From positions 1-44,379 of IMG/VR virus record IMGVR_UViG_3300045051_000359: DNA of 44,379 nt. One strand, written 5' to 3'. Positions 7,789 through 15,133 of the stretch are shown one piece after another. Below the pieces are notes generated by a model. The model had not been told where the DNA came from. It ran no database searches and saw only the letters and a list, made by a program, of their open reading frames with translations. The DNA comes from a virus. Within the stretch, counting starts at the first letter, position 1. Each line of letters begins with the position of its first letter. A program made the position numbers and the translations under genes.

Positions 7789-7802
7789 CGTCATAGTCCA
7801 GA
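7789..7802 (-). promoter_or_regulatory. Early-class promoter/operator motif, leftward copy
   Basis: On the minus strand this reads TCTGGACTATGACG, with AGTCTGGACT in full dyad form including upstream bases. TATGAC is a weak -10-like match. It points at the gene starting at 7676, leaving a leader of about 110 nt that contains the 9-bp inverted repeat. Confidence 0.5.
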
Positions 7803-7808
7803 CTGCGA

Positions 7809-8186
7809 TCACTGGCCGGCGGTGGCGCTGCGGCAGGTGGCCAGGGCCGGATAGAACGGCGCCCCCCGGCGCTGCTCCGCCTCGAGGCACATCCAGCTGG
7901 GCAGGGCCCGCATCTCGGCCAAGACCTCGCGCATGCCTTCCACATCACCGGCGGCCCGGGCTTCATCGAAGCTGGCCTGCAGGCCCTGGTGCTGGAGTTT
8001 CACGCTGGCGATCTCCCGGGCGTAGCGGTCGGCGTCGGGGCTCACCGTTGGGGCAGGCGCCGGCGGGGCTGGTGCTGGTGCAGGGGCTGCGGCCTGGACT
8101 GGCGGCTGCCGTGCGGTCGGGGCCGGTCCGCACCCCGCCATCACGGCCGCTGTCGCGGCGGCGATCACCACCAGCACCCTGCGCAT
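7809..8186 (-). CDS. Predicted prophage lipoprotein
   Basis: The 125-residue product starts with a signal peptide of the lipoprotein kind: MRRVL, a hydrophobic run (VVIAAATAAV), and the lipobox MAGC with Cys at residue 19. A Pro/Ala linker (about 25-50) leads to a helical domain (DRYAREIASVKLQHQGLQASFDEARAAG) with two further Cys residues near the end. The mature protein would be lipid-anchored in a membrane facing the periplasm. Candidate roles are superinfection exclusion or lysis (Rz1-like proteins are also small Pro-rich lipoproteins), but it lies far from the lysis cassette. Function is not assignable. Confidence 0.65.
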   Translation of the reverse strand: MRRVLVVIAAATAAVMAGCGPAPTARQPPVQAAAPAPAPAPPAPAPTVSPDADRYAREIASVKLQHQGLQASFDEARAAGDVEGMREVLAEMRALPSWMCLEAEQRRGAPFYPALATCRSATAGQ

Positions 8187-8211
8187 CGTCCACTGCCCTG
8201 GGCAGATCAGG

Positions 8212-8475
8212 CTACGCCGGCCCCACCCTGGTGATCAGGTAGCCGGGGGCACCGTTGTGGCCGCTCTTGTAGTCGAGCAGCTCATAGCGCCTGAGCCTCG
8301 CCAGCCGATTGGTCAGGCACTGCTGGCTGGTGGCATTCAGCGCTTCCATCAGCTGGGTGGCGGAGATCCGATGCTCTGGCGACGGGGCCAGCCGCGCCAG
8401 CGCCAGGCAGTCGATGATCGTCTGGTTCTGGATCCGGTGGCGCTCCGCCAGCAGGTGGTCGATCAGCTCCGTCAC
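8212..8475 (-). CDS. Small winged-helix-like protein
   Basis: The GTG at 8475 overlaps the upstream stop (GTGA) and yields 87 residues. The pattern HRISATQLMEALNATSQQCLTNRLARLRRYELLDYKSGHNGAPGYLITRVG is helix-turn-helix followed by a two-stranded wing, as in small winged-helix regulators. It is part of the leftward accessory operon and is a candidate regulator. Family not identified. Confidence 0.6.
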   Translation of the reverse strand: MTELIDHLLAERHRIQNQTIIDCLALARLAPSPEHRISATQLMEALNATSQQCLTNRLARLRRYELLDYKSGHNGAPGYLITRVGPA

Positions 8476-8735
8476 GACGCCACCCCCTGGGGGAGGTGCA
8501 GCGCCGCCCACTCGAACAGCTGGTGCTTGGTGCCCTCGAACGTGCGGCCATCACCGAGGTTCACCCGGTACTGGCGCTCGTTACCACGACCGGAGCCGAA
8601 GTGCGTCATGCCAGTGGTGTTGCCCGTCGCCCGGTCGTAGCGGTAGGGGTAGTCCATGGCGTAGGCCGGCCCCGGGACGCCGATCTCTCGCGCCACGGCC
8701 CGGGCCACGTCCATCACGGTGGTGTAGGTCGTCAC
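8472..8735 (-). CDS. Small phage protein, function unknown
   Basis: This 87-residue protein has overlapping start and stop codons on both sides, consistent with tight coupling in the leftward operon. The middle is rich in Gly, Tyr and Asn (YPYRYDRATGNTTGMTHFGSG) followed by RQYRVNLGDGRTFEGTKHQLFEWAALHLP, which suggests a small beta domain plus a terminal helix. I do not recognise it. Confidence 0.55.
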   Translation of the reverse strand: MTTYTTVMDVARAVAREIGVPGPAYAMDYPYRYDRATGNTTGMTHFGSGRGNERQYRVNLGDGRTFEGTKHQLFEWAALHLPQGVAS

Positions 8736-9106
8736 GGCTGGCCTCCCAGCAGTTGCAGCTGGCCGTTGCCGCGCTCGATCGCTGCCAGCCGCGCCCGCTC
8801 CATCCGCTCAGGGTCCAGCAGGGCTCGGAACTCATCGAGCTCCACCGTGTCCCAGTCGCCTCGCCCGGTGGGCATGATCAGCCAGAAGTCGCAGGCTGTC
8901 CGCTTGGTGAGGTTCACGGCGGTGTCGAACGGCTCGACGCGGGCCATGGCTTCAAGGCCTTCAGATTCCGCGTCGATCGCATCGAACTCCACCTCGCGCT
9001 TTGCCGCCCTCTCGGCCTCTTGGCGGTCGGTGGCCCACACCAAGGCCTCGGCTTCCGCAATCAGCGTCTCTGTGACGGTGACCCGAAACAGCTGCAGCTC
9101 GCTCAT
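8732..9106 (-). CDS. Small phage protein, function unknown
   Basis: The ATG at 9106 gives 124 residues beginning MSELQLFRVTVTETL. The N-terminal 60 residues (FRVTVTETLIAEAEALVWATDRQEAERAAKREVEFDAIDAESE) have the beta-alpha-beta look of small phage proteins that describe a value-transforming or scaffold fold, followed by acidic helices. The start overlaps the upstream gene's stop. No function is assigned. Confidence 0.55.
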   Translation of the reverse strand: MSELQLFRVTVTETLIAEAEALVWATDRQEAERAAKREVEFDAIDAESEGLEAMARVEPFDTAVNLTKRTACDFWLIMPTGRGDWDTVELDEFRALLDPERMERARLAAIERGNGQLQLLGGQP

Positions 9107-9375
9107 GGCTGGCCTCCCAGCTGCTCGGCAGCAGGCCAGGGGTGGCCGGTGAGAGTGGCGGCGGCGGCCAGCTCGCGCCAGTAGCGGCGGCGGGCGCCCT
9201 CCCACACACTGCAGCGGCTGATCAGGGTGTGGCGCTCAGCGGGGCCTGCGTCGGGCTCGCAGGTGTCGGCGAAGGCCTCATGGGCCTTGTCCTTGGCGGC
9301 CATGGATTCGGCCCCGGCGAGGTGGGCCCGTGCGGTGGCGCAGCGGGCGAGTTCGGCGAACAGCGGGCTGGCCAT
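9103..9375 (-). CDS. Small helical phage protein, function unknown
   Basis: The ATG at 9375 overlaps the upstream stop (TGATG) and gives 90 residues, mostly predicted helix (FAELARCATARAHLAGAESMAAKDKAHEAFADTC). Two Cys-containing stretches are present but no clear metal site. It is a member of the leftward run of coupled accessory genes. Confidence 0.5.
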   Translation of the reverse strand: MASPLFAELARCATARAHLAGAESMAAKDKAHEAFADTCEPDAGPAERHTLISRCSVWEGARRRYWRELAAAATLTGHPWPAAEQLGGQP

Positions 9376-9560
9376 CAGCAGACCCTCCGCTGAAACTCCC
9401 CCGTCGCGCGGCCGCACACGATCCTGTGCACCTCAGCCGCCGCGGTGGTGACCGCCTGCTGCTGTGGCAGCCAGCCGAGGCCGGTGGCGTGCTGCTGGTG
9501 AAGCTGGAGCCCGGCGGCGATGAGCAGCCCGGGCAGGAGGAACAGTCCGAGCCGCTTCAT
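9375..9560 (-). CDS. Small exported or membrane protein
   Basis: GGAGG lies just before the ATG at 9560. The 61-residue product starts MKRLGLFLLPGLLIAAGLQ, which is either an uncleaved membrane helix or a signal peptide, followed by a Gln/His-rich soluble tail. Like the lipoprotein at 7809 it would act at the cell envelope. Unknown function. Confidence 0.5.
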   Translation of the reverse strand: MKRLGLFLLPGLLIAAGLQLHQQHATGLGWLPQQQAVTTAAAEVHRIVCGRATGEFQRRVC

Positions 9561-9763
9561 GCCGCCCTCCACGCACGTTCGAGCACCCGCCGGCGGCGGT
9601 GCAGGTCGTCACCGGCGGCGGCCACCCTCACCTGCAGGTTGTGGGCGCACACCGGCGCCATGCCCTGCAGCAGGGCCCGCAGCTCCTCCTCCTGCAGATC
9701 GGCCTCGGCTTCGAGCCGCGCCTGTCGTTCGTCCTCCGCCAGGTAGCGGTCCAGATCAATCAT
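9557..9763 (-). CDS. Small acidic coiled-coil-like protein, first gene of leftward block
   Basis: The product MIDLDRYLAEDERQARLEAEADLQEEELRALLQG... is 68 residues from the ATG at 9763; an ATG at 9775 would add four residues. It is a charged helix followed by VCAHNLQVRVAAAGDDLHRRRRVLERAWRAA. It is the first gene after a candidate leftward promoter at 9803-9831. Function unknown. Confidence 0.5.
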   Translation of the reverse strand: MIDLDRYLAEDERQARLEAEADLQEEELRALLQGMAPVCAHNLQVRVAAAGDDLHRRRRVLERAWRAA

Positions 9764-9782
9764 CACGGGGCCCATAGGGCGG

Positions 9783-9847
9783 TCTGAATCAAGATCAAGA
9801 CTACACTATTCCAGGCGCACGGCTTACACAAGCGCTGGACTGTGATC
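9783..9847 (+). promoter_or_regulatory. Two degenerate early-class motifs ahead of the ParB-like gene
   Basis: TCTGAATCAAGATC (9783-9796) and GCTGGACTGTGATC (9834-9847) both match the TCTGGACTAAGATC pattern at 11 of 14 positions. They point rightward, toward the gene at 9894. The second contains a -10-like TGTGAT. A leftward promoter lies between them, so this gap probably controls both directions. Confidence 0.4.
9803..9831 (-). promoter_or_regulatory. Candidate sigma-70 promoter for the leftward block
   Basis: On the minus strand TTGTGT and TAGTGT are separated by exactly 17 bases, a fair housekeeping -35/-10 pair, about 40 nt before the ATG at 9763. It overlaps the divergent control region of the ParB-like gene. 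Confidence 0.45.
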
Positions 9848-9893
9848 CCGACTCAGACTGCCGTAACCTGCGGGCACTCCCGGCGTCGCATCC

Positions 9894-10508
9894 ATGACCA
9901 CCCTGGCCCTGGCCGATCTGCGGCCGGACCCCCGCAACGCGCGCCGCCGCACCGTCCGATCCAGAGCCCTGCTGGATCAGTCGATCAGCCAGTACGGTGC
10001 CGCCCGCTCGATCGTCATCGACGAGACCGGCACGATCCTGGCCGGCAACGGCACCGTCGAGGCGGCGGCCGCCGCCGGCATCACGAAGGTGCAGGTGGTC
10101 GATGCCGACGGCGACACCCTCATCGCGGTGCGCCGCTCCGACCTATCCGCCGACGAGAAGATCGGCCTAGCCCTGGCCGACAACCGCACCGCCGATCTGG
10201 CGGAGTGGGACGTGCCGCAGCTGGAGGCCATCGGCGCGGACGTGCCGGACATCCTGGGGCAGTGGTTCACCGCGGCCGACATGGCCGAGCTGGCTGGTGA
10301 CGGCGATGAACCCGACGACCGCGACGACGACCCGGACGAACCGGACGACGACGACCCGACAATGGGCCAGCCCCTGGCGATCGTCCTCAGCCCCCAGGAG
10401 TTCCGGCTCTGGCGCCAGGCGAAGGATCAGCTCGGCTACAGCACCGACCGCTCCGCCCTGCTGAAGCTCGCCCAGGACTTCCTCGATCAGGTGCAGGCCC
10501 GTGGGTGA
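9894..10508 (+). CDS. ParB-like nuclease-fold (ParB/Srx) protein
   Basis: The 204-residue protein opens with ADLRPDPRNARRR, then GAARSIVIDETGTILAGNGTVEAAAAAG (about 35-62), the ParB N-terminal domain pattern in which the usual GERR box is replaced by GNGT. A very acidic linker (DDRDDDPDEPDDDDP, about 140-155) joins a C-terminal helical domain. In phages this fold occurs near DNA methyltransferases and base-modification enzymes, and it may act as a nuclease, nucleotide-binding or DNA-modifying subunit rather than in partition. Its stop overlaps the start of the radical SAM gene by 8 nt, so the two are probably partners. Confidence 0.8.
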   Translation: MTTLALADLRPDPRNARRRTVRSRALLDQSISQYGAARSIVIDETGTILAGNGTVEAAAAAGITKVQVVDADGDTLIAVRRSDLSADEKIGLALADNRTADLAEWDVPQLEAIGADVPDILGQWFTAADMAELAGDGDEPDDRDDDPDEPDDDDPTMGQPLAIVLSPQEFRLWRQAKDQLGYSTDRSALLKLAQDFLDQVQARG

Positions 10509-11754
10509 TGGGATCCGCCTCTACGCCGGGGAGTTCCTCACCCATCCGGCGGGCCTGGAGCTGTCGATGAACTGGTGTACTCACGCCTGTAATTATTGTT
10601 TCAGCAATGCAATGAAGCCCGATCGCCGGGCTGACCTGTCGCAGATCGTCGGGCTGATCTCCAACTTCCGCCACCGCACCACCCGCGAGGCGCGGCTGCT
10701 GCAGGCCCAGGTGCCGCTGCTGGTGTCGAACCACGTCGACCCGTTCGCCGGCAGCAATGCGCGGCAGTTCGAGCCGATCTGGGAGCTGCTGCTCTCCCAG
10801 CAGGTGCCGATCACCTGGCAGACCCGTGGCGCGCATAAGCCGCAGCGGCCGTTCCTCAATCGGGTCATCCGCGAGACGCCGCGATCGGTCTGGTACATCT
10901 CGATCCCGATGCTGGACAATGCCATCCGGCGGCAGGTTGAGCCGCAGGCGCCATCGATCGATTCACGCCTGGCCCTGGTGGACGACCTGATCGCTGCCGG
11001 CCACGTCGTCACCGTGGGGATCAACCCGCTGAGCGCCGAGTGGCTGCCACGCTTCGAGCCGCTGATCGATCGCCTCGCGGCGGCCGGGGTGTGGGGCGTG
11101 TGGGCGGAGGTGCCCTACTTCTCGAAGAGCTTCAAGGGCAACCTCCGCCCCGACCAGGTGGCGGCCCTGGATCCGGCGTTCATCGCGGCCTGCGGCGAGA
11201 AGGGCCGCGCCGAGGATCGCGCGCATGCCACCGCGGCGCTGGCCTATGCCACCTCGCTGGGGATGCAGGTGTTCTCCACCTCGATGGAGGAGCCGAGCCG
11301 ATACTTCGACCCCTACCACGAGCTCTATCCCCGGGTGATGCCCTACTGGCACCAGGTGATCAACGCGGCCGACGCCACCCTGGAGCCGGGCGACGACGAG
11401 AGCCTGGCGGTGATCACCATGGCCGAGGCCCTGCAGGTGGTCGAGCCGCTCCCCGAGCTGGACTGGTCGGAGCCGCTGCGGCACAAGCGGGCCCGGCGTT
11501 ACCGCGAGCTCACCCAGCCCTACCCCGGCGGGCCGCTGCCGAAGCAGGACGCCGCGGGGTTCTGGCAGATGGTCTGGGACGACGAGATCTTCGCCAAGAG
11601 CCTGGGCTTGCTCAGCTACACCAGGATGGCCTTCGCCGCGGTGATCGACGGCGAGGAGATCACCCCGCTGCTGGATGACCAGGGGCACCGGATCGTGGTC
11701 TACCGCCGCGAGCCGTTCAAGCACCTGTACGCGCACACCCCGGAGCTTGCCTGA
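10501..11754 (+). CDS. Radical SAM protein, phage-encoded
   Basis: The 417-residue protein starts at GTG 10501 inside the end of the ParB-like gene. CTHACNYC (C26, C30, C33) is the CxxxCxxC site that holds a 4Fe-4S cluster and SAM. The following LLVSNHVDPFAGSN resembles the spore photoproduct lyase/Elp3-like branch. Radical SAM enzymes generate a 5'-deoxyadenosyl radical to modify DNA, RNA, protein or small molecules; the substrate here is unknown. Pairing with ParB and presence of a DNA methyltransferase make nucleic acid a reasonable guess. The codons around the cluster motif (about 10573-10612) are strikingly AT-rich (TGT, TAT, AAT) compared with the rest of the gene. A CGGAAAACTGG site follows the stop. 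Confidence 0.82.
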   Translation: MGDGIRLYAGEFLTHPAGLELSMNWCTHACNYCFSNAMKPDRRADLSQIVGLISNFRHRTTREARLLQAQVPLLVSNHVDPFAGSNARQFEPIWELLLSQQVPITWQTRGAHKPQRPFLNRVIRETPRSVWYISIPMLDNAIRRQVEPQAPSIDSRLALVDDLIAAGHVVTVGINPLSAEWLPRFEPLIDRLAAAGVWGVWAEVPYFSKSFKGNLRPDQVAALDPAFIAACGEKGRAEDRAHATAALAYATSLGMQVFSTSMEEPSRYFDPYHELYPRVMPYWHQVINAADATLEPGDDESLAVITMAEALQVVEPLPELDWSEPLRHKRARRYRELTQPYPGGPLPKQDAAGFWQMVWDDEIFAKSLGLLSYTRMAFAAVIDGEEITPLLDDQGHRIVVYRREPFKHLYAHTPELA

Positions 11755-11761
11755 TCCCCCC

Positions 11762-11771
11762 GGAAAACTGG
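11762..11771 (+). promoter_or_regulatory. Late-class start-associated motif, copy 1
   Basis: GGAAAACTGG is the leftmost copy of the late motif, lying 7 nt after the radical SAM stop and 23 nt before the ATG at 11795. The bases that follow (GTAGGGCACAGGGC) resemble the degenerate second block seen after other copies. Confidence 0.6.
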
Positions 11772-11794
11772 GGCGTAGGGCACAGGGCGGGCTC

Positions 11795-12025
11795 ATGGCG
11801 GGTTACGGCAGCGGCAGGGGCGGCGGCAGCCGTGGTCGTGGCGGCAGTGGAGCCGGCCGCGTCATCCCCGGCCGCCGGGGGCAGGTGACGGCGGGCGCGC
11901 GGGGCAGGGCTCCCATTCAGGTGGTGAACACGGTCAGCCAGAGTCGTCGAACCGGGCGCACTGGCGAAAACACCTTCAGCTCGCGGTTCGGTGGCGTCAT
12001 GACCGGACCCCGCCTGGTGAACTGA
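11795..12025 (+). CDS. Small Gly/Arg-rich protein
   Basis: The ATG at 11795 follows a late motif by 23 nt and gives 76 residues. The first 40 are almost entirely Gly, Arg, Ser and Ala (GYGSGRGGGSRGRGGSGAGR), a low-complexity, strongly basic RGG-like segment that could bind nucleic acid. The rest (IQVVNTVSQSRRTGRTGENTFSSRFGGVMTG) is more ordinary. It could be a small virion or nucleic-acid-associated protein; no family is recognised. Confidence 0.5.
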   Translation: MAGYGSGRGGGSRGRGGSGAGRVIPGRRGQVTAGARGRAPIQVVNTVSQSRRTGRTGENTFSSRFGGVMTGPRLVN

Positions 12026-12095
12026 CGCCCCCGCAACCCCAACACCTCCCACCCCGCCAGGCATCTCCCCCGGCGTGGTGACGCGCCGTGCGGAT

Positions 12096-12115
12096 TCGTA
12101 ACCCTGCCGTTACGA
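12096..12115. promoter_or_regulatory. 7-bp inverted repeat upstream of terminase
   Basis: TCGTAAC (12096-12102) and GTTACGA (12109-12115) are perfect reverse complements with a 6-base spacer, 25 nt before the terminase small-subunit ATG. It is a candidate operator or leader hairpin at the start of the morphogenesis operon. Confidence 0.4.
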
Positions 12116-12140
12116 TGGCGTCACCTCAGTCTCAGTCGGG

Positions 12141-12722
12141 ATGGAGACCACCGCCGCGCCCAAGCCGTGGGAGCAGCAGCCCGGCGAGAAGGACCGCGAC
12201 TTCGAGGCGTTTCGACTGTTCCTCTCCGGGTGCACGAAGCAGGCCGTCGCCAACGAAGACGGCCGCACCAGGCCCAGGATCCACGCGATCGCCAAGCGCT
12301 GGAACTGGGAGAGGCGCGCCGCCGCGTACCGCTTCGAGGCGGCTCCGCCCCCCCAGGACCTGCTGCCGCCTCAGGACACCGCCACGGTTCTGATCGAGAA
12401 CGTGCTGAGCGATGCGCAGGTGTCGCACCTGCAGAAGATCTCCGACTACCAGGCCCGGGCCGAACGGCTGGGCAACGCCCAGATCTCCATCGCCGGCCAG
12501 CTGCTGCAGATCGTCCAGCAGCGCATCACTGACCACCGATTGCAGAAGACCCGGCAGCTGAACGTGGAGCCGCTCATCCGCGCCGCCACCACCGCAGCAA
12601 CCACCGGCCACAAGCTCATGGGTGACGCCCTGGGCATCGAGGAGCTGTTCCTCACGATGCAGCAGCACCTGGAGCAGAACGACCCGCTTCGGCTGCCGCC
12701 GGCGCCGGCCACCACCACCTGA
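12141..12722 (+). CDS. Terminase small subunit
   Basis: The 193-residue protein has an N-terminal helix-turn-helix typical of phage TerS: KDRDFEAFRLFLSGCTKQAVA, then RIHAIAKRWNWERRAAAYRFE, where the W-x-W-x-x-R pattern is common. The remainder is helical (oligomerisation region). TerS recognises packaging DNA and regulates the large subunit. It is directly followed by TerL, whose ATG overlaps its stop (TGATG). Length is normal. No late motif precedes it; the 7-bp inverted repeat does. Confidence 0.8.
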   Translation: METTAAPKPWEQQPGEKDRDFEAFRLFLSGCTKQAVANEDGRTRPRIHAIAKRWNWERRAAAYRFEAAPPPQDLLPPQDTATVLIENVLSDAQVSHLQKISDYQARAERLGNAQISIAGQLLQIVQQRITDHRLQKTRQLNVEPLIRAATTAATTGHKLMGDALGIEELFLTMQQHLEQNDPLRLPPAPATTT

Positions 12723-14317
12723 TGGCCGTCCGGGACCTGGCGAAGCGATCCCTGCAGCGCGGCCTGGCCCGGAACTACGGCCATCAGGCCACCATCGCCG
12801 CGCTGGAGCTCAGGATTCAGGCCACATCCAACCGTCAGGCAGTCGCCACGGCGCCAGAGCGATTCCGAGATTTCATTGTCCGGGTGAAGCCGGACTACGC
12901 CTTCAACCGTTGGAGCGAGCTGCTGATCGAGTTGCTGCAGCAGGTGGCTGACGGATCCCTGAAGCGATTGATCGTCACAGTGCCGCCGCAGCACGGGAAG
13001 ACCGAGCTCGCCTCCCGTCTGTTCCCGGCCTACTACCTGACCAGGTTCCCCAACCGGTACGCCGGCCTCACCACCTACGACGGCGGGATCAGCTACGGCC
13101 TCTCCCGTGAGGCCCGCCGTTACTACAAGGCCGCAGGCGGCCAGATGGCGCCAGACAGTCAGAACGTCGGCATGTGGAACACCAGCGGCGGCGGCGGCCT
13201 CTGGGCCGCGGGCGTCGGCGGCGCGGTGACTTCCAGGCCGGCCCACCTGCTGGTAGGCGATGACTGGATCAAGGGTCAGCGGGAGGCCGATTCGCCGGCG
13301 GTGCGGAAGGACGTGCAGACCTTCTACAGCCCGACATGGAGATCCCGACTGCAGAAAGACGGCGCCATCTTCCTGATCGGCACCAGGTGGCACGCCATGG
13401 ACCTGATCGGCTACGTGCTGAAGCTGGAGGAATCCAATGGCCGGCCGGAGCACTGGACGGTGCTGGACCTGCCGGCCATCGCCGAGCCGGCGAACGAGCG
13501 GATCGTCTACCCTCCCACCTGCACGGTGCTCCGCGATTGGCGAGAGATCGGCGAAGCCCTGTGCCCGGAGCGGTACGAGCTGAAGGACCTGCTCGATCTG
13601 CAGGCATCGATGCAGCCCCGGCAGTGGGATGCCGTCTACCAGTGCCGACCGTCGGCGGCCGAGGGCAGCATATTCCGGCGCGATTGGCTGAACTGGTACG
13701 ACGCCAGTCAGCCGCTGCCGGCGTTTGATCGTGTCGTCGTCTCGCTAGATGCCACCTTCAAGGATCGGGCGACGAGCGACTTCTGTGGATTCACGGTTTG
13801 GGGACAGCAGGACCGCAACTTCTACCTGCTCGACGTGGTGAACGAGCGTGCGGATTTCAACCGAACGCTGGTGCTGCAGCAGGGGCTGATGGAGCGCTGG
13901 AAGACGGGCCTCGGGCTGGTGGAGGATGCGGCCAACGGCCCGGCGATCGTGTCGGTGCTGATCCAGCGGTTCCCAGGGATCGTCGCTGTTCGTCCCGATG
14001 GCGGCAAAGAGGCCAGGGCGTTCAGCACCCAGCCCCTGTTCGTGCAAGGCCGCGTTCACCTGCCCACCCATGCGCCATGGCTGTCCATGTACCTGGACCA
14101 GCTGCTGGCGTTCCCCGCTGGCGAGAATGATGACCTGGTGGACAGCACGACCCAGGGACTGAGGTGGCTGGCGCGCATCGGCCCTGCTCAAGTCACCGAG
14201 GTGAGCTTCGGCTATGGCGCCCCGGTGCAGCAGTTCGACATGGCGCAGGTGGAGGCCGCCGGCATGGGCTGGCCCGATGCCGTTCTCGAAGACCCCGACG
14301 CCTACTTCCCCATGTAG
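12722..14317 (+). CDS. Terminase large subunit
   Basis: The 531-residue protein shows the packaging ATPase motif VPPQHGKTELASR (Walker A deviant, about residue 87), a Walker B-like HLLVGDDWIKG, and a C-terminal RNase H-like nuclease with VVSLDATFKDRATSDFCGFTVWG (first catalytic Asp) and a later NDDLVDSTTQGLRWL (last catalytic Asp region). It powers DNA translocation into proheads and cuts concatemers. Length and gene order after TerS are typical. Confidence is high on fold and role. Confidence 0.93.
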   Translation: MAVRDLAKRSLQRGLARNYGHQATIAALELRIQATSNRQAVATAPERFRDFIVRVKPDYAFNRWSELLIELLQQVADGSLKRLIVTVPPQHGKTELASRLFPAYYLTRFPNRYAGLTTYDGGISYGLSREARRYYKAAGGQMAPDSQNVGMWNTSGGGGLWAAGVGGAVTSRPAHLLVGDDWIKGQREADSPAVRKDVQTFYSPTWRSRLQKDGAIFLIGTRWHAMDLIGYVLKLEESNGRPEHWTVLDLPAIAEPANERIVYPPTCTVLRDWREIGEALCPERYELKDLLDLQASMQPRQWDAVYQCRPSAAEGSIFRRDWLNWYDASQPLPAFDRVVVSLDATFKDRATSDFCGFTVWGQQDRNFYLLDVVNERADFNRTLVLQQGLMERWKTGLGLVEDAANGPAIVSVLIQRFPGIVAVRPDGGKEARAFSTQPLFVQGRVHLPTHAPWLSMYLDQLLAFPAGENDDLVDSTTQGLRWLARIGPAQVTEVSFGYGAPVQQFDMAQVEAAGMGWPDAVLEDPDAYFPM

Positions 14318-14330
14318 GACCTCCTCACCC

Positions 14331-15110
14331 ATGGCCACCACCACCCGCCGCCGCACCCGCCGGCCCCCTGCCACAGCTGCTGATCAGTCGAAGCTCGGGA
14401 CGTTCCCACCACCGACCGACATCTCGGAGGATCTGGCCGTGGCCAACCTCCGACTGGCATCCGATCGAGCGAGGAAGTTCGCCGCCAAGGCCAAGATGGA
14501 CGGCATCGTGGCCGACCTCGAGGCGGTGGCCTGGACCGGGCTGCTCAACGCCTGCCGGCGCTACAGCCCCGACCGGCTCAACCCGGCAACGGGCAAGCCC
14601 TACGCCATCAGCACGGTGGCGGTGCCGTTCATCGATGGCGCCATGCGCCGGTACCTGCGCGACAAGGGGCACCCGATCAAGTTCCCGAACGAGTGGCGGG
14701 AGAAGGCGCCGCGGGCCCGGCGCGAGCTGCTCAGCGGCAAGCGGACGATCGAGGAGGCGGCCGAGATCGTCGGCATGGATCCCCTCGACCTGGGGGAGAT
14801 GCTCCACAGCATGGGCCCCACCGGCGAGATCCAGGAGGAGCAGTTCCAATCCCCGGGGCCTGATGCCGAGGTGCCGGATGAGGAGGGCCAGGCGGCGCTG
14901 GCGGCCGAGCTGCAGCTGGCCGAGGCCGCGCTCGCCAGGCTGGGCGATGACCGGGCGCTGCTGGAGGAGTGGTGGGACAACCCGAAGCGCCGCGCTGCAC
15001 CGAGCGGCCCGCTGCAGCAGTTCCAGCGCCGCGCCAGGAAGATCCGCGCCAACGATGCCCAGCCGGAGAGCTATGCGCAGGGGAAGCTGGGCGTGCTGCC
15101 GGAAAACTGA
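14331..15110 (+). CDS. Sigma-70-like factor encoded in the late operon
   Basis: The 259-residue protein has a clear sigma-70 region 2 at about residues 33-112: DLAVANLRLASDRARKFA, then ADLEAVAWTGLLNACRRYSP, then YAISTVAVPFIDGAMRRYLRDKG. This matches the core-binding and -10-reading helices of group 3 sigma factors. HPIKFPNEWREKAPRARREL and IEEAAEIVGMDPLDLGEML (113-160) look like region 3. The C-terminus is acidic, then basic, and I see no region 4 (-35 reader). It lies between terminase and portal, and its last codons and stop (PEN, TGA) are themselves a GGAAAACTGA motif. I infer a phage sigma factor directing host polymerase to that motif, by analogy with T4 gp55, which also lacks a typical region 4. 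A structural or DNA-binding role is the alternative. Confidence 0.7.
   Translation: MATTTRRRTRRPPATAADQSKLGTFPPPTDISEDLAVANLRLASDRARKFAAKAKMDGIVADLEAVAWTGLLNACRRYSPDRLNPATGKPYAISTVAVPFIDGAMRRYLRDKGHPIKFPNEWREKAPRARRELLSGKRTIEEAAEIVGMDPLDLGEMLHSMGPTGEIQEEQFQSPGPDAEVPDEEGQAALAAELQLAEAALARLGDDRALLEEWWDNPKRRAAPSGPLQQFQRRARKIRANDAQPESYAQGKLGVLPEN
15101..15110 (+). promoter_or_regulatory. Late-class start-associated motif, copy 2
   Basis: GGAAAACTGA forms the last codons and stop of the sigma-like gene and lies 23 nt before the portal ATG at 15134. Confidence 0.65.
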
Positions 15111-15133
15111 GGGAGAGACGCAACTGACAGGCG

